From Streptomyces sp. HUAS MG91 (lineage in GTDB: Bacteria; Actinomycetota; Actinomycetes; Streptomycetales; Streptomycetaceae), in contig NZ_CP159534.1 in NCBI RefSeq assembly GCF_040529335.1, forward strand, positions 6,882,001-6,946,000: DNA of 64,000 nucleotides. The letters run 5' to 3'. Position 1 is the stretch's first letter, and the number at the start of each line of letters is the position of its first letter. Of the stretch, positions 52,839 through 61,350 are shown piece by piece. The translations under genes and the position numbers were made by a program. Below the pieces are notes generated by a model. The model ran no database searches. It was given only the letters and a program-made list of their open reading frames with translations, and was not told the DNA's origin.

Positions 52839-54257
52839 GTGCCGTCGATGCTCGACGCCGTCGTGGTGGGTGCGGGGCCCAACGGGCTGACCGCTGCCGT
52901 CGAACTGGCCAGGCGCGGATTCTCCGTCGCCCTGTTCGAGGCCAAGGACACCGTGGGCGGCGGCGCGCGCACCGAGGAGCTGACGCTGCCCGGCTTCCGC
53001 CACGACCCGTGCTCCGCCTCGCACCCCCTGGGCATCAACTCCCCGGCGTTCCGGGCGATGCCGCTGGAGCGGTACGGCCTGGAGTGGGTGCACGCCGCGC
53101 TGCCCATGGCGCACCCGTTCCCCGACGGGACCGCGGCCGTGCTGTCCCGTTCCGTCGCCGAGACCGCCGCCTCGTTCGGGCCGCGCGACGCGGGCGCGTA
53201 CCGCCGTCTCGTCGAGCCGCTGCTGCCGCACTGGGACACCCTGGTCCGCGACTTCATGTCGCTGCCGCTCAGCGCGCTGCCGCGCGACCCGGTCACCCTC
53301 GCCCGCTTCGGCCTCGTCGGCCTCCAGCCGTCGACGTGGCTGACCCGCCGCTTCCGCGACGACCGGGCCGCCGCGCTCTTCGCGGGCCTGGTCGCCCACG
53401 TCATCGCCCCGCTCGGCGGCTTCGCGACCTCCGCCATCGGTCTCGTCTTCGCGCTCGCCGCCCACGCGCGCGGCTGGCCGCTCGCGCGGGGCGGCTCCCA
53501 GGCCATCTCCGACGCCCTCGCCGGGTACCTGAAGGACCTCGGCGGCGCGATCCACACCGACTACGAGGTGAAGCGGCTCGACGACCTGCCGCCCGCCCGC
53601 GCCTACATCTTCGACACCTCACCCACCGCCCTCGCCAGGATCGCGGGCCTGGGCCGCTACTACGACCGCTTCCGCTACGGCTCCAGCATCTTCAAGGTCG
53701 ACTACGCGCTCGACGGCCCGGTGCCGTGGACCGCCGAGGAGGCCCGCACCGCCGGAACCGTCCAGGTCGGCCCGTACCGCCGCGACATCGCCAGGGCCCT
53801 GCACGCCGCGTCGCGCGAGGGCCGGGCGCCCGAGGCGCCGTTCCTGATCACCGTCCAGCCGACCGTCGTCGACCCGACGCGCGCCCCCGAGGGCAAGCAC
53901 ACGTTCTGGGCGTACGGGCATGTGCCCAACGGCTGGGACGGTGACCTGACCGACGCCGTCGAGCGCCAACTGGAGCGGTTCGCGCCCGGGTTCAGGGATC
54001 TGGTGCTCGCCCGCGCCACGGCGGGCCCGCCGCAGCTGGCCGAGCGCAACGCCAACTACGTGGGCGGCGACATCGCCAGCGGTGCCGCCAGCGGACTCCA
54101 GCTGCTGCTGCGGCCCAAGCTGTCGCTGTCCCCGTACACGACCCCCCACCCCGCCGTCTTCATCTGCTCGTCCGCGTCGCCGCCGGGCCCCGGCGTGCAC
54201 GGCATGTCGGGGCACAACGCGGCCAAGGCCGTCTGGCGCAGGCTGCGGGCCGCATGA
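52839..54257 (+). CDS. Phytoene-desaturase-like FAD oxidoreductase
   Basis: A 472-residue NAD(P)/FAD-dependent amine-oxidase/phytoene dehydrogenase-family protein. The dinucleotide motif [21 protein letters not shown] (residues about 7-27) and the following [20 protein letters not shown] bind [24 protein letters not shown] closes the FAD site. It is not next to carotenoid genes, so the name describes a fold, not carotenoid synthesis. GTG 52839 follows AAGGAG by 8 nt. The macrodomain gene starts within its stop codon (4-nt overlap), so the two are co-translated. Confidence 0.87.
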   Translation: MPSMLDAVVVGAGPNGLTAAVELARRGFSVALFEAKDTVGGGARTEELTLPGFRHDPCSASHPLGINSPAFRAMPLERYGLEWVHAALPMAHPFPDGTAAVLSRSVAETAASFGPRDAGAYRRLVEPLLPHWDTLVRDFMSLPLSALPRDPVTLARFGLVGLQPSTWLTRRFRDDRAAALFAGLVAHVIAPLGGFATSAIGLVFALAAHARGWPLARGGSQAISDALAGYLKDLGGAIHTDYEVKRLDDLPPARAYIFDTSPTALARIAGLGRYYDRFRYGSSIFKVDYALDGPVPWTAEEARTAGTVQVGPYRRDIARALHAASREGRAPEAPFLITVQPTVVDPTRAPEGKHTFWAYGHVPNGWDGDLTDAVERQLERFAPGFRDLVLARATAGPPQLAERNANYVGGDIASGAASGLQLLLRPKLSLSPYTTPHPAVFICSSASPPGPGVHGMSGHNAAKAVWRRLRAA

Positions 54258-54781
54258 GCACCCCCGAGGGGCCCCGGCTCGTCCTCGTCCGGGGCGACAT
54301 CACCGAGCAGGACGTGGACGCCGTGGTCAACGCCGCGAACTCGTCGCTGCTCGGCGGCGGGGGAGTCGACGGCGCCATCCACCGGCGCGGCGGGCCCGAG
54401 ATCCTCGCCGAGTGCCGCAGGCTCCGCGCGTCCCACTACGGCAAGGGGCTGCCCGTCGGCCGGGCCGTCGCCACCACCGCCGGGCGGCTCCCCGCGCGGT
54501 ACGTCATCCACACCGTCGGCCCGCGCTGGTCGGAGACCGAGGACCGCTCGGAGCTGCTCGCGTCCTGCTACCGGGAGTCGCTGAAGGTCGCCGAGCAGCT
54601 TCAGGTGCGGAGTGTGGCGTTTCCGGCGATCTCCACCGGGGTCTATCGGTGGCCGCTGGGGGACGGGGCGCGGATTGCTGTCGAGACCGTACGGGGGGCT
54701 CCGCCCGGGGGTGTGCGGGAGGTGCGGTTCGTGGTGTTCGACGAGGGGGCCCGGGCTGCTTTTGCGGAGTATCTGGGCTGA
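54254..54781 (+). CDS. Macrodomain protein, probable O-acetyl-ADP-ribose deacetylase
   Basis: A 175-residue MacroD/YmdB-type macrodomain that binds ADP-ribose and removes acetyl or ADP-ribosyl groups. The signature is [23 protein letters not shown] (about 23-45), with the catalytic Asp of GGGGVDG and the phosphate loop [13 protein letters not shown]. Length is standard. A sirtuin gene, whose product O-acetyl-ADP-ribose is a macrodomain substrate, lies 3 kb away. The last third (from about 54600) has noticeably lower codon polish than the first, with runs such as GGGGGG. Confidence 0.92.
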   Translation: MSTPEGPRLVLVRGDITEQDVDAVVNAANSSLLGGGGVDGAIHRRGGPEILAECRRLRASHYGKGLPVGRAVATTAGRLPARYVIHTVGPRWSETEDRSELLASCYRESLKVAEQLQVRSVAFPAISTGVYRWPLGDGARIAVETVRGAPPGGVREVRFVVFDEGARAAFAEYLG

Positions 54782-54846
54782 CGGGGTCGAGGTGCGGGGG
54801 CGCCTTCGCGCCGTTGCGGGTTTCTGTTGTCGGCGGGTGCGGGTCT

Positions 54847-54881
54847 CGTCGTGGCCGGTCGCGCAGTTCCTCGCGCCCCTG
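54847..54881 (-). repeat. Streptomyces dispersed intergenic repeat, copy B
   Basis: Inverted orientation of the element at 20501: CGTCGTGGCCGGTCGCGCAG followed by TTCCTCGCGCCCCTG. Confidence 0.75.
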
Positions 54882-54925
54882 GAGTGCCTGGCGGCACTCA
54901 GGGGGTCTGTTGTCGGGTGTCGCGC

Positions 54926-54960
54926 CGTCGTGGCCGGTCGCGCAGTTCCCCGCGCCCCTG
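54926..54960 (-). repeat. Streptomyces dispersed intergenic repeat, copy C
   Basis: Second copy in the same intergenic gap (54782-55028), 79 bp from copy B and in the same orientation, differing by one base (CCCCGCG instead of CCTCGCG). The gap holds no gene. Confidence 0.75.
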
Positions 54961-55028
54961 ACGGGGCGCTTCACGTCCATGTCGGATTTCCGCCAGCCAA
55001 GACCCTCACCATGGTCGATGCTTGAGAC

Positions 55029-56525
55029 ATGTCCACCGAACAGGCTCAGGCCGGCGCCATGCACACCGACTTCGAGCGGTGCGTGCGCGCCGTGCAGGCC
55101 AAGGACACCCGGTTCGACGGGGTGTTCTTCACCGCCGTCAAGACCACCCGCATCTACTGCCGGCCCGGCTGCCCGGTCGTGCCGCCCAAGCCCCGGAACA
55201 TGGAGTTCTACGCCAGCGCCGCCGCCTGCCAGCAGGCCGGATTCCGGGCCTGCAAGCGGTGCAGGCCCGACACCAGTCCGGGCTCCCCGGAGTGGAACCG
55301 GCGCGCCGACCTCACCGCCCGCGCGATGCGGCTCATCGGCGACGGCGTCGTCGACCGGGACGGCGTGCCGGGGCTCGCCCGGCTGCTCGGGTACAGCGAG
55401 CGGCAGATCGAGCGCCAGCTCCTCGCCGAGCTGGGCGCGGGCCCGCTCGCCCTCGCCCGCGCCCAGCGCGCCCAGACCGCGCGGCTGCTCGTCGAGACGA
55501 CCGGCATGCCCATGGCGGACATCGCGTTCGCCGCCGGATTCTCGTCCGTCCGCGCGTTCAACGACACCGTCCGCGAGGTCTACGCCCTCACCCCGAGCGA
55601 ACTGCGTACCCGCGCCCCGCACGGCCGGACGAGCACCCCCGGCGCGCTCACCCTGAGACTGCCGTTCCGCACACCCCTCAACCCCGACAACCTCTTCGGC
55701 CACCTCGCCGCGACCGGCGTGCCGGGCGTCGAGGAGTGGCGCGACGGCGCCTACCGCCGCACCCTCCGGCTGCCGTACGGGCACGGCATCGTGAGCCTCA
55801 CCCCGGGCCCCGACCACATCGGCTGCCGGCTCGTCCTCACCGACCAGCGCGACCTCACCGTCGCGATCAGCCGCTGCCGCCGCATGCTGGACCTCGACGC
55901 CGATCCGGTCGCCGTCGACGACCGGCTGCGCACCGATCCGCTGCTCGCGCCCCTCGTCGACAAGGCGCCGGGCCGCCGGGTGCCGCGCACCGTCGACGAG
56001 GCCGAGTTCGCGGTGCGGGCCGTGCTCGGGCAGCAGGTCTCCACGGCCGCCGCCCGCACCCACGCCGCACGGCTCGTCCTCGCCCACGGCGACCCGGTCG
56101 AGGACCCGGAGGGCGGGCTCACCCACCTCTTCCCGTCGCCGGACGCCCTCGCCTCGCTCGACCCCGAGTCCCTCGCGCTGCCGCGCAGCCGACGCACCAC
56201 GCTCCTCACGCTCGTACGGCAACTCGCCGACGGCGAGCTGACGTTGGGCCCCGAATCCGACTGGGACGAGGCGCGCGCCCGGCTCGCGGAGCTGCCCGGC
56301 TTCGGACCCTGGACCGTCGAGGCCATCGCGATGCGCGCCCTCGGCGACCCCGACGCCTTCCTGCCCACCGATCTCGGAATGCGGCGCGCCGCACAGCAGT
56401 TGGGTCTGCCGCACACCCCGGTGGCGCTCACCGCACGGGCCGCCGCGTGGCGCCCCTGGCGGGCGTACGCGACCCAGTACCTGTGGGCCACCGACGACCA
56501 CCCGATCAACTTCCTCCCCGCGTAA
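55029..56525 (+). CDS. AdaA-AlkA fusion: methyl-phosphotriester sensor/regulator with 3-methyladenine DNA glycosylase
   Basis: A 498-residue adaptive-response protein in three parts. Residues about 12-85 are the Ada zinc domain with four Cys (IYCRPGCPV and ACKRCRPD), whose methylation switches on the regulator. Residues about 90-190 are an AraC-type helix-turn-helix (LARLLGYSERQIERQLLAEL, MADIAFAAGFSSVRAFNDTV). Residues about 205-498 are an AlkA glycosylase with the helix-hairpin-helix LAELPGFGPWTVEAIAMRAL and catalytic Asp in FLPTDLGMRR. It senses alkylation, activates the operon and removes 3-alkyl-purines. ATG 55029 is preceded by GCTTGAGAC. The ogt gene follows 12 bp after the stop. Confidence 0.95.
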   Translation: MSTEQAQAGAMHTDFERCVRAVQAKDTRFDGVFFTAVKTTRIYCRPGCPVVPPKPRNMEFYASAAACQQAGFRACKRCRPDTSPGSPEWNRRADLTARAMRLIGDGVVDRDGVPGLARLLGYSERQIERQLLAELGAGPLALARAQRAQTARLLVETTGMPMADIAFAAGFSSVRAFNDTVREVYALTPSELRTRAPHGRTSTPGALTLRLPFRTPLNPDNLFGHLAATGVPGVEEWRDGAYRRTLRLPYGHGIVSLTPGPDHIGCRLVLTDQRDLTVAISRCRRMLDLDADPVAVDDRLRTDPLLAPLVDKAPGRRVPRTVDEAEFAVRAVLGQQVSTAAARTHAARLVLAHGDPVEDPEGGLTHLFPSPDALASLDPESLALPRSRRTTLLTLVRQLADGELTLGPESDWDEARARLAELPGFGPWTVEAIAMRALGDPDAFLPTDLGMRRAAQQLGLPHTPVALTARAAAWRPWRAYATQYLWATDDHPINFLPA

Positions 56526-56537
56526 GGGATGCACACC

Positions 56538-57029
56538 ATGTCCGTCCGGAAGCAGCACACCGTCATCGACAGCCCCTACGGGCCGCTCACCCTCGTCGCC
56601 GACGACGGCACCCTCTGCGGCCTCTACATGACCGACCAGCGCCACCGCCCCGCCGAGGAGACCTTCGGTGTCCGCGACGAGCGGCCCTTCGGCGTCGTCG
56701 TCGACCAGCTGAACGCCTACTTCCAGGGCGAGTTGACCAGCTTCGACCTGCCGCTCGCCCTGGCCGGCACACCGTTCCAGCGGTCCGTCTGGGAACAGCT
56801 CCAGCGGATCCCGTACGGCGAGACCCGCACCTACGGCGAACTCGCCGAAGCCCTCGGCAAGCCCAACGCCTCCCGCGCCGTCGGCCTCGCCAACGGCAAG
56901 AACCCGGTCGGCGTCATCGTCCCCTGCCACCGCGTCATCGGCGCGAACGGCGACCTGACCGGCTACGGCGGCGGCCTCGACCGCAAGCGCCGCCTGCTCG
57001 ACTTCGAGCGGGGCGCCGCACTGTTCTAG
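56538..57029 (+). CDS. ogt: Methylated-DNA-protein-cysteine S-methyltransferase
   Basis: A 163-residue O6-alkylguanine alkyltransferase. The acceptor Cys130 lies in VIVPCHRVIGANG. The DNA-binding helix QRSVWEQLQRIPYGETRTYGELA and the Asn hinge GLANGKNPVG are present. The protein inactivates itself after accepting one alkyl group. ATG 56538 is preferred because AAGGGA is 8 nt upstream; ATG 56529 directly abuts that purine stretch. It forms the Ada-type adaptive-response operon with the fusion gene upstream. Confidence 0.95.
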   Translation: MSVRKQHTVIDSPYGPLTLVADDGTLCGLYMTDQRHRPAEETFGVRDERPFGVVVDQLNAYFQGELTSFDLPLALAGTPFQRSVWEQLQRIPYGETRTYGELAEALGKPNASRAVGLANGKNPVGVIVPCHRVIGANGDLTGYGGGLDRKRRLLDFERGAALF

Positions 57030-57032
57030 GCT
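57027..57032 (+). promoter_or_regulatory. -10 element overlapping the ogt stop codon
   Basis: TAGGCT ends 7 nt before GTG 57040, and its first three bases are the ogt stop codon. It suggests a separate leaderless transcript for the nucleotidyltransferase gene. No clear -35 was seen. Confidence 0.35.
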
Positions 57033-57039
57033 GCCCCGC

Positions 57040-57534
57040 GTGATGACGGCCGACGACGTGAGATCCGTGCTGGAACTGCTGCGGGAGGCGGGTGCCGAGG
57101 TCTGGATCGGCGGCGGGTGGGGCATCGACGCCCTCGTCGGCGAGCAGACCCGGGACCACCACGACCTCGACCTGATGCACCGCCGGGAGCAGGAGCCCGC
57201 CGTGGTCGCGGCGCTCGCCGCGGCCGGGTTCCGGGAGAGCCTGAGCCGGCGACCCGTCCGGTTCGTCGTCACGGCCCCCGACGGCCGCGAGATCGATCTG
57301 CACCCGCTGGTCTTCGCGGACGACGGCTCGGCGGTCCAGGCGTCCCCCGAACCCGGCCGCCCCTTCCGCTACCCGGCCGCGGCCTTCACGACGGGCGCCG
57401 TCGCCGGAACCACCGTCCCGTGCCTCTCGGCCGAGCAGCAGGTCTCCTTCCACCAGGGCTACGAGCCGAGGGAGCGCGACCTGCACGACATGGCGCAGCT
57501 ACGCCGCGTCTTCGGGATCGCCACGCACTTCTGA
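57040..57534 (+). CDS. Small nucleotidyltransferase-fold protein (AadB/LinB-like)
   Basis: A 164-residue protein with the minimal nucleotidyltransferase core. EVWIGGGWGIDALVGEQTRDHHDLDLMH carries the GGxG-type glycine motif and the metal-binding D-x-D (DLDL), with the third carboxylate in REIDLHPLVF. Aminoglycoside-2''- and lincosamide nucleotidyltransferases have this layout and length, but most chromosomal relatives have no proven resistance role. Start may be GTG 57040 or ATG 57043. Its last 36 nt overlap the end of the convergent sirtuin gene. Confidence 0.75.
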   Translation: MMTADDVRSVLELLREAGAEVWIGGGWGIDALVGEQTRDHHDLDLMHRREQEPAVVAALAAAGFRESLSRRPVRFVVTAPDGREIDLHPLVFADDGSAVQASPEPGRPFRYPAAAFTTGAVAGTTVPCLSAEQQVSFHQGYEPRERDLHDMAQLRRVFGIATHF

Positions 57535-58248
57535 CAGCAGCCGCGGGAGCGCCGTCCCGATCGGCTCCCGTACGACCTCGTCGGCCACGTCGTCGTACGG
57601 GGTCGGCTCGGCGTTCACCACGACCAGGCGGGCGCCGTGCTCGGCCGCGAGCCCCGCGAGGCCCGCCGCGGGATGCACCTGGAGCGACGAGCCGACCGCG
57701 AAGAACACCTCGCACGCCTCGGTGACCGCGACCGCCTCGGCGAGCACGACCGGGTTCAGGTTCTCGCCGAACATGACGGTCGTCGATTTGAGGACGGAAC
57801 CGCAGACCACGCATCCCGGGTCGGCCTCGCCCGCCTCGACCCGTGCGATCGCCGCCTCCATCGGGCCGCGCTCCCCGCACCCCGTGCACACGAACTCCCG
57901 CGCCGAACCGTGCAGCTCAAGCACCTTGCGGGCGGGCATCCCCGCGCGCTGGTGCAGCCCGTCGACGTTCTGCGTGATGACCCGGACGGGGGCGCCGGAG
58001 CGTTCCAGGTCCGTGATCGCGCGGTGCGCGGCGTTCGGCTCGGCGGCGAGGGTGCCGCTGCGGCGCCGTACCTGCCAGGCGCGGCGCCGGATCTCCGGGT
58101 CGTTCATGTAGTACTCGTACGTGACGAGTTTCTCGGCGTCGGGATCCTTGCGCCACACCCCGTTCGGCCCCCGGTAGTCGGGGATCCCGGAATCGGTGCT
58201 GATCCCGGCGCCGGTGAGGATCGCGACGAGCGGCGTGGACGTGGTCAT
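57499..58248 (-). CDS. NAD-dependent protein deacylase (sirtuin)
   Basis: A 249-residue Sir2-family enzyme that removes acyl groups from lysines using NAD, giving nicotinamide and O-acyl-ADP-ribose. The NAD loop TGAGISTDSGIPDYRG, ITQNVDGLHQ, catalytic His113 (LELHGS), a zinc site Cys121/124 and Cys146/149, and GSSLQVHPAAGL are all in place. ATG 58248 has no Shine-Dalgarno, but TACCCT (58256-58261, minus) lies 7 nt upstream, indicating a leaderless transcript. It lies just downstream of the MFS gene on the same strand. Confidence 0.95.
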   Translation of the reverse strand: MTTSTPLVAILTGAGISTDSGIPDYRGPNGVWRKDPDAEKLVTYEYYMNDPEIRRRAWQVRRRSGTLAAEPNAAHRAITDLERSGAPVRVITQNVDGLHQRAGMPARKVLELHGSAREFVCTGCGERGPMEAAIARVEAGEADPGCVVCGSVLKSTTVMFGENLNPVVLAEAVAVTEACEVFFAVGSSLQVHPAAGLAGLAAEHGARLVVVNAEPTPYDDVADEVVREPIGTALPRLLSEVRGDPEDAA

Positions 58249-58263
58249 GACGCCGAGGGTAGG

Positions 58264-59706
58264 TCAGTCGGTCGCCTCCGCGTCGACCGGCTTCGGGATC
58301 AGCGTCGAGACGAGCAGGGCCGCCACGATGAGGACCAGGCCGGCGATCACGCCCGCGCTGTAGCCGCCGATCGACGTACCGCCCGAGGGGGCGACCGCGT
58401 CCATGGCCGCGTACAGGACGACGAAGCTGAGGCCCGCGCCCAGGTTGAAGCAGCCCGCGTTCAGGCCCGGCAGGAAGCCCGGGTTCTCCTTCGGGGAGAG
58501 CACGATGCCGAAGCCGTTCAGCATGATGTTGACCGTGCCCGCGTAGGTGACGCCCAGCAGGATCGAGACGGTCAGCAGCAGCCCCGACGAGTCCGTCCGC
58601 AGGGTCACGAGGGCGAGGACGGTGGCGGCGGCCGTGGCGATCAGGCCGACGCGCAGGATGCGGCCGTAGCCGTACGTCGCCGCGAGGCGTCCGGAGACCG
58701 GGCCCATGGCGAGGCCCGCGAGCGCGTACGGGGTGAGCGTCCACCAGGTGGCGCCCTCGGCGCCCAGGCCGAGGCCGACCGAGGTGTCCTGCGCGAAGCC
58801 CGGCAGCAGCCCGTTCATGATCGCGAAGACGCCGGTCATGGTGAGCATCGTCGACAGGAGCAGCGACCAGGTGGCGCGGCGCTTGAGCAGACGCGTGGTG
58901 ACCAGGGGGTGCTTGGCGCGGGTCTCCATCCGCCAGAACGCCCAGAAGGCGAGGGCGGCGAGGACGAGCAGGCCGACGGCGAGCGGCCAGTCGGCGTTCC
59001 CCAGCTTGCCCGCCTCGTTGAACGAGATCAGCAGGGCGCCGACCGAGACGACGAGGAGCGCGACGCCCGGCCAGTCCATCGGCGGCCGCAGCTCGGCGCG
59101 CGACTCGGGCGCGAAGAAGCGCACGAGCAGGGCCGCGACGAGCGCGAAGCCGGTCATGACCCAGAAGATCGACGCGTATCCGGCGTGCTCGGCGAGCGAG
59201 CCGCCCGCGAAGGAGTCGACGCCCGCGATGCCGCCGTTGACGGCCGTGACGATGCCCATGAGGGTGCCGTACTTCTTCGGGTCGGGGACCTCGACGCGCA
59301 GCATGATCAGCGCGAGCGGGATGGTCGGACCCGAGGCGCCCTGGACGACGCGGCCGACGGCGAGCATGCCGACGGACCCGGCGAGCGCCGAGACGACGCA
59401 GCCGACGGCCATCAGGACCATCATCGCGGTGAGCACCTTGCGGCGGCCGATCAGGTCGCCCAGGCGCGGCAGGAACAGCGAGAACAGGGCGGCGGCCGTG
59501 AAGAAGGCCGTCTGGGTGACGCCGACCGCCGACGCGGTGGTGTTCAGCTCGTTCGCCATGGTCGCCAGCGCGGGGCTGAGCATCGAGGCGTTCAGCTGGA
59601 AGGCGAAGCTGGCCGCGAGCAGGGCGACCATGAGCGCGCCGATCCGGACCGGGCGCCCCGCGCGGGAGTCGCCGGCCGGGGTGTGGGGGGAGGCGGCGGC
59701 GTTCAT
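58264..59706 (-). CDS. MFS transporter
   Basis: A 480-residue major-facilitator protein of the 14-helix drug:H+ type. It has the first helix IGALMVALLAASFAFQLNAS, motif A-like RLGDLIGRRKVLTAMMVL between helices 2 and 3, and GRVVQGASGPTIPLALIML. Its start overlaps the stop of the nucleoside hydrolase gene by 4 nt, so it probably moves a nucleoside or a product of that enzyme. Export of a drug is the alternative suggested by the family. The product is an inner-membrane protein. Confidence 0.88.
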   Translation of the reverse strand: MNAAASPHTPAGDSRAGRPVRIGALMVALLAASFAFQLNASMLSPALATMANELNTTASAVGVTQTAFFTAAALFSLFLPRLGDLIGRRKVLTAMMVLMAVGCVVSALAGSVGMLAVGRVVQGASGPTIPLALIMLRVEVPDPKKYGTLMGIVTAVNGGIAGVDSFAGGSLAEHAGYASIFWVMTGFALVAALLVRFFAPESRAELRPPMDWPGVALLVVSVGALLISFNEAGKLGNADWPLAVGLLVLAALAFWAFWRMETRAKHPLVTTRLLKRRATWSLLLSTMLTMTGVFAIMNGLLPGFAQDTSVGLGLGAEGATWWTLTPYALAGLAMGPVSGRLAATYGYGRILRVGLIATAAATVLALVTLRTDSSGLLLTVSILLGVTYAGTVNIMLNGFGIVLSPKENPGFLPGLNAGCFNLGAGLSFVVLYAAMDAVAPSGGTSIGGYSAGVIAGLVLIVAALLVSTLIPKPVDAEATD

Positions 59707-60650
59707 GCGACGGGCTCTCCGATGCGGACGAGGGCGTCCACGACGAGATCCCAGAACCGGCCGTGGTCCAGCTCCACCGCGACCTGGGTGTGGCAGTCGG
59801 CGGGCGCGGGGGAGCGCAGGTCGGTGACGGTCATGCCGAGGGTGAGCGCGCCGCGCAGCTCGATGTCGACGGGCGCCTTCCGTACGGTCATGACGCCCGG
59901 GTCGATGACGTACGCGACCGCGCACGGGTCGTGCACCGGCGGGTGCTCGAAGCCCTGGTTCTCGCGGTAGGCCTCGCGGAAGAAGTCGAGCAGTTCGAGG
60001 ACGAACGCGGCGGGCTTCGTGCCGACCGCCCGGATCCGCTCCTCGACGGCCGGGGTCGCGAGGGCCTGGTGGGTGAGGTCGAGGCCGACCATGGTCAGCG
60101 GCCACTTCTCGTTGAAGACGATGTGCGCGGCCTCGGGGTCGATCACGATGTTGAACTCGGCGACCGGGCTCCAGTTCCCCTCGTGGAAGCCGCCGCCCAT
60201 CAGCACGACCTCGCGGACCCGCTCGACGATGCGGGGCTCCTTGCGGGCGGCCAGCGCGATGTTCGTCAGGCCGGCCGTGGGGACGATGGTGATCTCGCCC
60301 GGCTCGTGGCTCATCACCGTGTCGATGATCAGGTCGACGGCGTGCCGCCGGTCGAGGTCGAAGGCGGGCGCGGGCAGCTCGGGCCCGTCGAGGCCGGTCT
60401 CGCCGTGGATCTCCGGCGCCGTCTCGATCTCCCGGACCAGCGGCCGCGGGCACCCGGCGGCGAACGGCACCCCGGTGATCCCGGCGATCGCCGCGACCGA
60501 CAGCGCGTTGCGGGTCACCTTCTCCAGGGTCTGGTTGCCGACGACCGTGGTCACCGCCACCAGGTCGATGTCGGGATTGCCGTGCGCGAGCAGCATCGCG
60601 ACCGCGTCGTCGTGCCCCGGGTCGCAGTCGAGGATGATCTTCCTGGCCAC
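59703..60650 (-). CDS. Inosine/uridine-preferring nucleoside hydrolase
   Basis: A 315-residue Ca-dependent N-ribohydrolase that splits ribonucleosides to base and ribose. The N-terminal calcium motif is LDCDPGHDDAVAMLLAHGN. Then come TVVGNQTLEK, PTAGLTNIALAA, MGGGFHEGNWSPVAEFN and HDPCAVAYVIDP. GTG 60650 is chosen because AAAGGGGC lies about 9 nt upstream and the family starts at KIILDCDPG. It is the first gene of an operon with the MFS transporter and fits salvage of nucleosides, possibly linked functionally to the pyrimidine locus at 18-27 kb. Confidence 0.93.
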   Translation of the reverse strand: MARKIILDCDPGHDDAVAMLLAHGNPDIDLVAVTTVVGNQTLEKVTRNALSVAAIAGITGVPFAAGCPRPLVREIETAPEIHGETGLDGPELPAPAFDLDRRHAVDLIIDTVMSHEPGEITIVPTAGLTNIALAARKEPRIVERVREVVLMGGGFHEGNWSPVAEFNIVIDPEAAHIVFNEKWPLTMVGLDLTHQALATPAVEERIRAVGTKPAAFVLELLDFFREAYRENQGFEHPPVHDPCAVAYVIDPGVMTVRKAPVDIELRGALTLGMTVTDLRSPAPADCHTQVAVELDHGRFWDLVVDALVRIGEPVA

Positions 60651-60695
60651 CGTCTTGAGCCCCTTTGCTCCGGATGGAAAAAACTGTCCCCGCAA

Positions 60696-60724
60696 ACCTC
60701 ACCCCGCGCCACACGACTTGTCAA
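60696..60724 (-). promoter_or_regulatory. Promoter of the nucleoside hydrolase operon
   Basis: Minus-strand TTGACA (60719-60724) is a perfect -35. A 17-bp spacer leads to TGAGGT (60696-60701). The transcript start would lie about 38 nt before GTG 60650. Confidence 0.55.
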
Positions 60725-60776
60725 CGCGCGTAGAATCGCGGTTGGAAATATCTGGAACAGGGACCCAAGGGGCAAA

Positions 60777-61271
60777 TCAACCGGTGACGGGCTCGCCGCA
60801 CTCCAGCTCAGCCGCCCCGGCGCCCCGGTCGAGCACCCCGAGCGCGGAGCGCACCCGGCGCCCGAGCGACCCCAGCAGATACGCGTCCAGGTCGTCGCGG
60901 GCCACGAACCGCCACGACAGCAGCTCCTCCTCCTGGAGCCGGATCGCCTCGATCTGCTCGGCGGTCAGCACTCCGCCGTCGTACAGGTACGCCACCAGCG
61001 GCGGCCGTCCGGTGCCGGGCACCCAGTCCACGGCGAGCAGCCGCCCGGGCGGCACGTCGAGCCCGATCTCCTCCAGCGTCTCGCGTCGCGCGCCCTGTCG
61101 CGGGCTCTCCCCGGTGTCCGACTCCACGGTGCCGCCGGGCAGTGCCCAGCCGTCCCGGTAGTTCGGTTCGACCAGCAGGATCCGCTCCGCGCTGTCGCGG
61201 AACAGAACGGCGGCGCCCGCCAGGACCCGGGGGAGTCCGGCGATGTACGTGGCGTAGTCGAGGGTTGTCAT
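60777..61271 (-). CDS. NUDIX hydrolase
   Basis: A 164-residue Nudix protein that hydrolyses a nucleoside diphosphate linked to another group. The Nudix box is recognisable as GGTVESDTGESPRQGARRE then TLEEIGLDVPP, with one or two extra residues between the first Gly and the GES segment. The RExxEE core is complete. The substrate (ADP-ribose, NADH, dinucleotide polyphosphate or oxidised dNTP) is not decided by the sequence. ATG 61271 has TAGAGT (61278-61283, minus) 6 nt upstream and no Shine-Dalgarno, so it is likely leaderless. Confidence 0.9.
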   Translation of the reverse strand: MTTLDYATYIAGLPRVLAGAAVLFRDSAERILLVEPNYRDGWALPGGTVESDTGESPRQGARRETLEEIGLDVPPGRLLAVDWVPGTGRPPLVAYLYDGGVLTAEQIEAIRLQEEELLSWRFVARDDLDAYLLGSLGRRVRSALGVLDRGAGAAELECGEPVTG

Positions 61272-61350
61272 CGGCCCACTCTAGAACCCGCCGGCGCGCA
61301 TACCTGGCGGTACGGGAGCGACCCGTGTGCCCCGCTTCCGGACCCGCGGC

